From: Anaerolineae bacterium
Lineage (GTDB): Bacteria > Chloroflexota > Anaerolineae > JAFGEY01
Length of the DNA stretch: 5,119 nt
NCBI GenBank assembly: GCA_016929205.1
Contig: JAFGJF010000225.1
Coordinates: 1-5,119, forward strand
Direction of reading: 5' to 3'
The notes beneath the pieces are model-generated. The model did no database searches. It saw nothing but the letters and a program-made list of their open reading frames with translations, and was not told the origin of the DNA. A program made the position numbers and the translations under genes. Shown here piece by piece: positions 1 to 5,000 of the stretch (positions are counted from its first letter, which is position 1; the number at the start of each line of letters is the position of its first letter).

Positions 1-489
1 TACCGCCACCGCCACACCGACCTGTGGCTGGATCCGCTCTCGGTGGACGAGAGTCAGGTGTTGGTCGGGCACCTGCTGCGGGTCGAGAATCTGCCACCGC
101 ACCTTCGCGGTCGCATCCTCGAGCGTGCCAAGGGCAATCCCTTTCACGTCGAAGAGATGCTGCATTATTGGGAGACGCACCAGACGTTGCTGCAAGTCAT
201 CATAGAGCCATTTGAGGTCTGCTGGACGTGCTACCGCTTACTTCAGGCCATAGGCGACCCCCGTGCCCCGGCGGTGCTGACCAGAGCCCACGATCTCGTG
301 CAGGCGCGCGCGGCTATGCTCAAGGAGCCGGCACACCGCCGCGCGTTCCTCCAAAAGAGGAAGGTGAACCGCGACATCGTGGCCAAATACGAGCGGCGCA
401 GTCACAGAACCAAGACAATAGATATGCAAAGGAACCCGAACAAGCCCGGTTCTGATACTACCTCTTCGATCACGCCTGGTTGTGATTGA
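1..489 (+). pseudogene. 3' remnant of AAA-ATPase/TPR signalling protein (cyclase- or AfsR-type), internally deleted
   Basis: The frame is open from base 1, so the 5' end lies outside the window; the GTG at 43 is probably internal. The first 53 codons match the end of the AAA ATPase module found in class III cyclase-associated and AfsR-like STAND proteins: a 'PLSVDES' segment, then 'LPPHLRGRIL', then 'AKGNPFHVEEM' (127-159), which corresponds to the family's EGNPFFVEE motif. From about 190 it instead resembles the extreme C-terminus of such proteins, with 'WTCYRLLQAIGDPRAP' (223-270) and an 'RRAFLQ...NRDIVA' ending. The several hundred residues of TPR-like sequence that normally separate these parts are absent, and the frame is kept across the join (about 163-180). 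I therefore read this as an internally deleted, probably non-functional remnant. Intact genes could have an unusual architecture, so this remains an inference. Residues after about 410 look like non-family tail up to TGA 487-489. Confidence 0.6.
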
Positions 490-513
490 CTTGTGCATAC
501 CCTATGATATAAT
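486..513 (+). promoter_or_regulatory. Near-consensus sigma70 promoter of the UPF0175 gene
   Basis: TTGACT (486-491) matches the -35 consensus at five of six positions. TATAAT (508-513) is a perfect -10, and the spacer is 16 bp. Transcription would start near 519-521, giving a leader of about 25-50 nt before the UPF0175 gene. The -35 overlaps the TGA stop of the preceding remnant. TTGTG occurs at 480-484 and again at 491-495, 11 bp apart on either side of most of the -35; this one-turn direct repeat could be a regulator site, but that is speculation. Confidence 0.7.
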
Positions 514-568
514 TGGGACAGGTAAGGAACGATAGTGAGGAAACCTGGCCAATGAGCAGCAAGGCATA

Positions 569-841
569 TTGAGAGAAACCGTGTTGACCTATCCCGAAGG
601 ATTTCCACAGATACTCAAGATATCGGATGCCGAATTCACTCAAGAAGTGCGATTCCTGGCCGCCGCCAAACTTTATGAACTGGGACGGCTCTTCTCCGGC
701 AAGGCAGCCCGGTTAGCAGGGATGGAACACGTCGCATTCCTACACTCCTTGGCACAGATTGGAGTACCAACAATCAATCTCCGCGATGAAGAAATCGGCG
801 CCGAGATCCAGGCAGCAAAAGATTTGACTGTCACCTCGTAA
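569..841 (+). CDS. UPF0175 family protein (antitoxin-like)
   Basis: The 90-residue product has the UPF0175 (PF03683) pattern. A short N-terminal strand 'LTYPEGFP' is followed by 'EFTQEVRFLAAAKLYELGRLFSG' (residues about 22-44), then 'KAARLAGM' (45-52), a helix-turn-helix-like stretch, and an end resembling 'GVPTINL..EE' (70-80). Members are small predicted DNA-binding proteins, usually encoded directly upstream of a DUF3368 PIN-domain protein, and are regarded as antitoxins. The start is uncertain. TTG at 569 has a weak AAGG (561-564) upstream. CTG at 545 is in frame, would add the eight residues MANEQQGI, and sits 4 nt after GAGG (537-540). GTG at 581 is a third option. The ATG at 552 is out of frame and stops after six codons. 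A strong promoter precedes it, and no complete toxin gene follows. Family assignment is fairly secure; function is inferred. Confidence 0.75.
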   Translation: MRETVLTYPEGFPQILKISDAEFTQEVRFLAAAKLYELGRLFSGKAARLAGMEHVAFLHSLAQIGVPTINLRDEEIGAEIQAAKDLTVTS

Positions 842-842
842 A

Positions 843-896
843 TTGCGCGCAGCACTGTCACCGATAGAAACGGTTCTGAAAAAAGCAGGCGAGTGA
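843..896 (+). pseudogene. C-terminal remnant of a DUF3368 PIN-domain toxin
   Basis: Immediately after the UPF0175 stop, another frame reads LRAALSPIETVLKKAGE and then TGA (894-896). DUF3368 proteins, the usual partners of UPF0175, commonly end in a helix of the type 'LR..GF.ls..l...vL..AGE', which fits this string well in both sequence and position. The rest of the PIN domain, including its N-terminal aspartate-rich 'SD(T)SP' segment, is absent. I infer a deletion that removed nearly the whole toxin and left its last 15 or so codons. The match is short and judged from memory, so chance resemblance is possible. Confidence 0.4.
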
Positions 897-906
897 GTGC
901 CGCCTG
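880..906 (-). terminator. Weak minus-strand intrinsic terminator-like hairpin
   Basis: CAGGCG (886-891) and CGCCTG (901-906) form a 6-bp stem with a 9-nt loop. Read on the minus strand, the stem is followed by C and then five T (complement of 880-884). No convincing minus-strand gene would need it, so it may be incidental or may block antisense transcription into the UPF0175 gene. Confidence 0.25.
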
Positions 907-919
907 AACATGGGTGGCG

Positions 920-958
920 AAAAGGGGACAGCATCAAAACGGCTGTCCTCTTTTGTTT
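920..958 (+). terminator. Rho-independent terminator after the UPF0175 unit
   Basis: The stem pairs 920-932 (AAAAGGGGACAGC) with 942-954 (GCTGTCCTCTTTT), 13 bp with one G-T wobble, around a 9-nt loop (933-941). The T-run continues to 958 after a single G. The reverse strand also shows a T-run after the stem, so it could work in both directions. It ends the UPF0175 transcript and lies only 25 bp before the next gene's ATG, which supports the ATG at 984 over the upstream GTG at 897. Confidence 0.75.
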
Positions 959-983
959 GACAAAACACAGGAATAGAAGAAAA

Positions 984-1982
984 ATGGACAATACTACCCT
1001 ACCCGACGCCCCGGACATTCCGAGACTGGCTTTTCGCTCTTTTCGTGGCGAATCCGATTTTCCGCGGATGGTCGCCGTGTTCGAGGCCAGCCGAGAGGTG
1101 GACCGCTTTGACTGGGTGATCACGGTCGACGATGTGCGGCGCGAGTTCGACCACCTGCACAACTGCGATCCGGTCCAGGATATGCTGGTCGCCGAGATCG
1201 ACGGTCAGATGATCGCCTACAGCCGGGTGTGGTGGGATCAAGAGAGCGAAGGCGATCGCGTCTACACCTTTATCGGCTTGCTGGTGCCCGAATGGCGGCG
1301 CAAAGGAATCGGCACGGCTATGATCCGCCACGGCGAGCGGCGTCTGCGTGAGATCGCCAGCCAGCATCCGGCGAACCTGCCCAAGTATCTGCAGCGCGGC
1401 GTGGTCGACTCGGAAGTAGGCCTGGAAACGCTGCTCCAGAACGAGGGATACGAACCCGTACGCTACGGCTTTTCAATGGTGTGCCCAATCACGCATCCCC
1501 TGCCCGAGGCGCCGATGCCTGCCGGCCTGGAGGTGCGCCCCGTGCGGGAAAAAGAGGCGCGCAAGATCATAGTTGCCAGCGACGAGGCCTTTCGCGACCA
1601 CTGGGGACACCGCCCGATAACCGAAAACAATATCCAAGAGTGGATGGCCGATCCGCGCTTCGATCCCTCTCTCTGGAAAGTGGCCTGGGACGGCGACGAG
1701 ATTGCCGGCGGGGTGCTTGGGTTTGTCGACCGGACCGAGAACGAACAGTACAACCGCAAGCGCGGCTATACGGAAGACATCTGGGTGCGGCGTCCGTGGC
1801 GTCGGCGCGGCCTGGCGCGCTCGCTGCTCGTGCAGAGCATCCAGATGTTCGCCGACATGGGCATGCAAGAGACGGCGTTGGGGGTAGACGTACAAAACCC
1901 ACACGGTGCACTGCGGCTGTACGAAAGCGTCGGTTATCAGGTCGATCGGCGCGACACGACTTATCGCAAGCCGCTGACATAA
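984..1982 (+). CDS. Tandem-domain GNAT family N-acetyltransferase
   Basis: The 332-residue protein consists of two GNAT folds. GNAT enzymes move the acetyl group of acetyl-CoA onto an amine; the substrate here cannot be told. The N-terminal domain (about 14-160) has 'MLVAEIDGQMIAYSRVWW' followed by 'VPEWRRKGIGTAMI', carrying the CoA-binding R-x-x-G-x-G/A loop at residues 105-110. The C-terminal domain (about 180-330) has a second loop, 'RRRGLA' (273-278), and the characteristic end 'NPHGALRLYESVGY' (305-318). Both CoA loops look intact. The layout resembles the double-GNAT architecture of mycothiol synthase (MshD), but similar proteins of unknown substrate exist in Chloroflexota, so I do not assign mshD. 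ATG 984 follows AGGAA (969-973) and a purine-rich run; the GTG at 897 in the same frame would put the terminator inside the coding region. I found no clear promoter of its own. It is probably cytoplasmic. Confidence 0.85.
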   Translation: MDNTTLPDAPDIPRLAFRSFRGESDFPRMVAVFEASREVDRFDWVITVDDVRREFDHLHNCDPVQDMLVAEIDGQMIAYSRVWWDQESEGDRVYTFIGLLVPEWRRKGIGTAMIRHGERRLREIASQHPANLPKYLQRGVVDSEVGLETLLQNEGYEPVRYGFSMVCPITHPLPEAPMPAGLEVRPVREKEARKIIVASDEAFRDHWGHRPITENNIQEWMADPRFDPSLWKVAWDGDEIAGGVLGFVDRTENEQYNRKRGYTEDIWVRRPWRRRGLARSLLVQSIQMFADMGMQETALGVDVQNPHGALRLYESVGYQVDRRDTTYRKPLT

Positions 1983-1983
1983 C

Positions 1984-2035
1984 GAAAGCCAGGTAAAATA
2001 ATAGCAAAGAAACCTGGTTTTTGTGAAAAACCAGG
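1984..2035 (+). promoter_or_regulatory. Three-part inverted repeat: terminator or attenuator-like switch
   Basis: Segment A (1984-1994), B (2012-2022) and C (2026-2035) share CCAGG/CCTGG cores. B and C form a perfect 10-bp stem, CCTGGTTTTT with AAAAACCAGG, around a 3-nt GTG loop. A and B can instead form an 11-bp stem (two G-T wobbles), or a shorter 6-bp stem (1989-1994 with 2012-2017) followed directly by the T5 run 2018-2022, a classic terminator layout. The two structures exclude each other. The GNAT stop codon (1980-1982) lies just before A, so a terminating ribosome would cover A. The simplest reading is a transcription terminator for the first GNAT gene; a switch governing the second is possible but unproven. 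Confidence 0.55.
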
Positions 2036-2075
2036 CTTCCAATACCCCAGATCAATCGCAAAAAAAAGGCAATCA

Positions 2076-3005
2076 ATGACACTCACCATGCGCATATGCC
2101 AACAAGAAACCGATTACTGGCGAATCCGGGCCTTTCTGCACGAGCAGCTCATACGCTGCCGAGGACGATGGATGAACTGGGAGGCTATCCGACTCGATCT
2201 GTGGCGCCGGCACTGTCTCGACCCCAACGATTGGCCAGCCTCGATGGATGAGGTGACCTTTATCTGGGAAACGACGGAGGGGCAGATCGCCGCTGTCCTC
2301 AACCCAGAAGGCCCTGGCGAAGCGTTCCTGCAAGTTCATCCCGATCACCGCACGCCGGAACTGGAAAAAGAGATGATTGCCGTTGCCGAGCAACAGTTGG
2401 CCTCGCCTGTCCCGGATGGACAAAAGAAACTATCGGTGTGGGCCAACGAACATGATACACTGCGCCAAACCATCCTGGCTCGCCGTGGCTACACCAAAGG
2501 AGACTGGCCGGAACACCGCTGGCGGCGCTCTCTTGACCTGCCCATCCCCGACGCGCCGCTCCCGCCCGGATACACTGTGCGTGCGCTGGGCGATGCCACA
2601 GAACTGCCGGCCCGGGTCTGGGCCTCGTGGAAGACGTTCCACCCCCACGACCCGGATGACCAATATGAGGGCGGCGAATGGTACCAGGACATCCAGCGTT
2701 TACCGCTCTACCGCCGCGACCTGGACCTTGTCGCCGTCGCTCCCGGGGGCGAGATCGTCTCATTCTGCACCACTTGGTTTGACGATGTGACCCGCGACGG
2801 GTTTTTCGAGCCGGTGGGCACGATGCCGGCCCACCAGCGGCGCGGTTTGGCCAGGGCCGCGATCTGTGAAGGCATGCACCGGCTGAAACAAATGGGCGCG
2901 ACGATGGCCCACGTCGGCGGGTTCAGCGTCGCCGCGAACGCACTGTACGCTTCGATCATGTCCCCCGAACCCGAGCTGGTTGAACGGTGGGAAAAGCTGT
3001 TATAG
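2076..3005 (+). CDS. GNAT family N-acetyltransferase (two domains, N-terminal one degenerate)
   Basis: The product has 309 residues. The C-terminal half (about 165-309) is a recognisable GNAT acetyltransferase: 'DLVAVAPGGEIVSFCTTWFDD' leads to 'EPVGTMPAHQRRGLARA', with the acetyl-CoA loop QRRGLA at 254-259, then 'MGATMAHVGGFSVAANALY' and an end of the 'E.WEKLL' type. The N-terminal half (about 1-150) follows a GNAT-like pattern ('TFIWETTEGQIAAVL', then 'VHPDHRTPELEKEMI') but has no R/Q-x-x-G-x-G/A loop, so only the C-terminal domain probably binds CoA. Substrate unknown; it is presumably a diverged relative of the preceding double-GNAT gene. ATG 2076 is preceded by AAGG (2066-2069) at a 6-nt spacing; ATG 2088 is a weaker alternative. 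It lies 93 bp after the first GNAT gene, across the hairpin element, and 9 bp before the MalT-like gene, with which it was probably co-transcribed. Confidence 0.82.
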   Translation: MTLTMRICQQETDYWRIRAFLHEQLIRCRGRWMNWEAIRLDLWRRHCLDPNDWPASMDEVTFIWETTEGQIAAVLNPEGPGEAFLQVHPDHRTPELEKEMIAVAEQQLASPVPDGQKKLSVWANEHDTLRQTILARRGYTKGDWPEHRWRRSLDLPIPDAPLPPGYTVRALGDATELPARVWASWKTFHPHDPDDQYEGGEWYQDIQRLPLYRRDLDLVAVAPGGEIVSFCTTWFDDVTRDGFFEPVGTMPAHQRRGLARAAICEGMHRLKQMGATMAHVGGFSVAANALYASIMSPEPELVERWEKLL

Positions 3006-3200
3006 GCGATCACCATGCTGCTCCTGAAAACAAAACTCACTGCTCCTCTGACCCGACCTAACCTGGTCGAACGCCCGTGCCTGATCGAACGATTGAATAC
3101 CAGTCTCGATCCAGGCCGCAAGCTGATCCTGGTCTCTGCCCCGGCCGGGTTTGGAAAAACGACGCTGCTGGGGGAATGGGCTAAAAGCTGCGAGTTAAGC

Positions 3201-3214
3201 GTTGAACGTTCAAC
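3201..3214. repeat. Perfect 14-bp palindrome GTTGAACGTTCAAC inside the MalT-like gene
   Basis: The palindrome extends with AAGC (3197-3200) against GCTT (3217-3220), interrupted by a TC bulge, giving a hairpin of about 24 nt. It encodes residues around 'LSVERSTR' (61-68), placed between the Walker A region and 'AWLSLD', where relatives usually have a shorter loop. It may be a small inserted repeat unit. Confidence 0.5.
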
Positions 3215-3749
3215 TCGCTTCGCCTGGTTGTCATTGGATGCCGGTGACAACGATCCGGCGCGCTTTTGGGCCTATGTCATCGCTGCCCTGCAAACAGTTC
3301 AACCCGACGTCGGCGCGGCTGCGCTGTCGATGCTGCAATCACCCGACCAGGCAGCAGTAGGCACGCCGCCTGATATGGAAAGCATTCTGGGCTCGCTGAT
3401 CAACGACCTGACAGCAGCGCCGGAACGGTGCGTGCTGGTGCTGGACGACTATCACCTGATCGAGACTCAGCCTATCCACGACGCGCTGCGCTTTTTGATC
3501 GAGCACCTGCCGCCGCAATTTGTCGTGGTTCTTGCCAGCCGCGCAGATCCGCCCCTGCCCCTCAGCCTGCTGCGCGCGCGCAACCAGTTGAGCGAGCTGC
3601 GTGCGGCAGATCTGCGTTTCTCGCCCGGCGAAGCAGCTGCCTTTCTGAACCAGACCGTGGGGCTGGCGCTCTCAGTAAAGGATATCGCCGCCCTGGAAGC
3701 GCGGACTGAAGGTTGGATCGCAGGACTGCAAATGGCCGCCCTTGCACTT

Positions 3750-3794
3750 CAAGGGACCCCTGTACCTCAAGGGACCCCTGTACCTCAAGGGGCC
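3750..3794 (+). repeat. 18-bp tandem repeat, 2.5 copies, in the MalT-like gene
   Basis: The unit CAAGGGACCCCTGTACCT occurs at 3750-3767 and 3768-3785, followed by a partial copy CAAGGGGCC (3786-3794). It encodes QGTPVP twice and then QGA, in the variable linker between 'LQMAALAL' and 'ITGSHRYILDYL'. The unit length is a multiple of three, so copy-number changes would keep the frame. Confidence 0.9.
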
Positions 3795-3917
3795 TTTGCT
3801 TCCCAGAGCCAGGATGCAGAACAGATCGCAGCATCGGTATCAGCCATCACCGGCAGCCACCGTTACATTCTGGACTATCTCACTGACCAGGTCCTCAGCC
3901 AACAACCAGAGAACATA

Positions 3918-3920
3918 TAG
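3918..3920 (+). other. In-frame amber codon interrupting the MalT-like gene
   Basis: TAG stands where relatives carry a glutamine codon; a single C-to-T change from CAG explains it. Family-like sequence resumes immediately after it in the same frame for about 210 codons, so this is a point mutation, a sequencing error or a suppressed stop rather than a natural end. Confidence 0.75.
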
Positions 3921-4552
3921 CGTTTCCTGCTTCAAAGTTCGGTTCTCGAACGGTTGTGCGGACCGCTGTGTGACGCCGTGATCGGCGAAAACAGCCACAC
4001 TGGCTCGGTAGATTCCCAGGCGATCTTGGGTCACCTCGAACGCAGCAACCTTTTTGTCGTTCCATTGGACAGCGAACGACAGTGGTATCGCTATCACCAC
4101 CTCTTTGCCGATCTGCTACACAAGCAACTGCTCAAGACCGATCCCGACTTTGTACCCGTTTTGCATCGCCGGGCCAGCAAATGGTACGAACGCGCAGGGC
4201 ACGAGATCGAAGCCATCTCTCACGCCCTGTCTGCACAAGATGATCAGCGAGCGGCCGATCTGATCGAGACTCACATCCCCAATGCATACGTGCGTGGCGA
4301 ATTTATCCTTGCCCGTCAGTGGCTGGAGGCGCTACCCGAAGCACTGATCCGCCGTCGGCCGATGCTCTGCGTCGCCCGCGCCTGGTCGTTGTTGTGGGTC
4401 TACCCGCTCGATCCCGTCGAAGAATGGCTGCAGGCCGCCGAAAGAGCGCTCGCTGAGCAAGCCAACCACACCAGCGACGAGGACGCCACCCACCAAATCT
4501 TACACGATCAAGTCACCGGCAGCATAGCGGTGCTGAGAACGATCCTCGCCCG

Positions 4553-4672
4553 CAGATGGGATTCTACCCTCCTGACGAAGGCACGATCGCGATCGACGGA
4601 CGGGCTATGGACGAATACACTTTGACCCAATTGCGGGCCAAAACGGCCTACGTGTCCCAAGATGCCTATCGA
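4553..4672 (+). pseudogene. Fragment of ABC-transporter nucleotide-binding domain
   Basis: In a frame different from the MalT-like gene, 'MGFYPPDEGTIAIDG' (4556-4600) followed by 'YTLTQLRAKTAYVSQDA' (4616-4666) matches the stretch of exporter-type ABC ATPases between Walker A and the Q-loop: 'L..FY.PD.G.I.IDG.....Y.L..LR..I.YVSQD'. The conserved Q is in 'VSQD'. Walker A, which should lie about ten residues upstream, is missing, as are the signature motif, Walker B and everything after the Q-loop. The frame continues to TGA 4859-4861, but residues beyond about 4672 no longer resemble the family. It is therefore a roughly 40-codon relic fused to the broken regulator by deletion or rearrangement, with no visible start signal of its own. 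Confidence in the family is good; the right-hand boundary is approximate. Confidence 0.65.
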
Positions 4673-5000
4673 ATCGATTTGTGCTTGCTAATCCAACAAG
4701 AACGGCTTCATCGGCGCCCACTTTTCCTTCCACACAACCGGGATCAACTGCTCAGTCAGGACAGGTGGCATATCCCGCGACATAACCGCTCTATCTTGTG
4801 GCAACAGGTTATACAGCAAAAAGGGCGCGACCAGATAGTCCGGTCCCGAATGTGCTTGTGAATGCTGGGAAAAGGCCTGGATCACTATGACAAAAGTCGC
4901 AGCGCTCTCATTCCCGTCTCGGCACGCGGTGCAAACCAGTTTGCGTTTGTGACAGATTTTCGGTACAATCTAGGCTACCAGACCGGCAAAGAACGCCAAC
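4673..5000. other. Stretch without a recognisable gene
   Basis: I recognise no protein family, RNA gene or mobile-element end here. The plus frame of the ABC fragment is open to TGA 4859-4861 and then open again from ATG 4862. The mirrored minus frame is open from 4969 down to 4688. Neither encodes a motif I can name, and neither has a good ribosome binding site. It could be further relic sequence or an unrecognised gene. Confidence 0.4.

Larger units (their letters stand above)
3015..4550 (+). pseudogene. MalT/LuxR-type ATP-dependent transcriptional regulator, amber-interrupted and 3'-truncated
   Basis: The start 'LLLKTKLTAPLTRPNLVERPCLIERL' is typical of MalT-type LuxR regulators (STAND ATPases). 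Walker A 'APAGFGKTT' lies at residues 42-50, Walker B 'CVLVLDDYH' at 139-147 and 'SRADPPLPLSLLRARNQLSELR' at 175-196. Intact relatives are about 850-900 residues with TPR-like repeats and a C-terminal LuxR helix-turn-helix. Codon 302 is TAG (3918-3920) where relatives have glutamine ('Q-RFLLQ-S-LERLCGPLCDAV'), and homology continues in the same frame, including 'YRYHHLFADLL' (358-368). Homology ends near 4550 ('VLRTILAR'), where an ABC-transporter fragment begins; this frame itself stops at 4625. The DNA-binding domain is absent. ATG 3015 follows the second GNAT gene by 9 nt with only a weak AGG upstream, suggesting coupling. The 301-residue product could still be made as a bare ATPase domain, but I consider the gene inactive. 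Confidence 0.8.

Noticed and set aside
897..983. GTG at 897 as the start of the first GNAT gene, adding 29 residues
   Set aside because: The extension would translate the intrinsic terminator at 920-958, has no family-like sequence, and a well-placed ATG exists at 984.
957..985. TTGACA (957-962) with AAAAAT (980-985) as a promoter of the first GNAT gene
   Set aside because: The -35 is perfect, but the -10 overlaps the ATG, so the transcript would begin inside the gene; the TTGACA lies in the terminator tail and is probably coincidental.
1473..2082. Long minus-strand frames opposite the first GNAT gene (1473-2042 and 1567-2082)
   Set aside because: They mirror a well-supported plus-strand gene in GC-rich codons, their products are arginine/alanine-rich without family motifs, and they cross the intergenic hairpin.
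2299..2763. Minus-strand frame opposite the second GNAT gene
   Set aside because: Low-complexity Arg/Gly/Pro product, no ribosome binding site, and it is antisense to a clear acetyltransferase.
3429..3709. Plus-strand frame inside the MalT-like gene (3428-3709)
   Set aside because: Arg/Ala-rich shadow of the Walker B region; the real frame carries clear family motifs.
3954..4625. Independent gene starting at TTG 3954 after the amber codon
   Set aside because: It is the continuation of the same MalT-like reading frame; TTG 3954 encodes a conserved-region leucine and has no Shine-Dalgarno sequence.
4688..4969. Minus-strand frame open from 4969 to 4688 as a gene
   Set aside because: I recognise no family, there is no good start signal, and the opposite plus frame is also largely open, so the openness is not informative.
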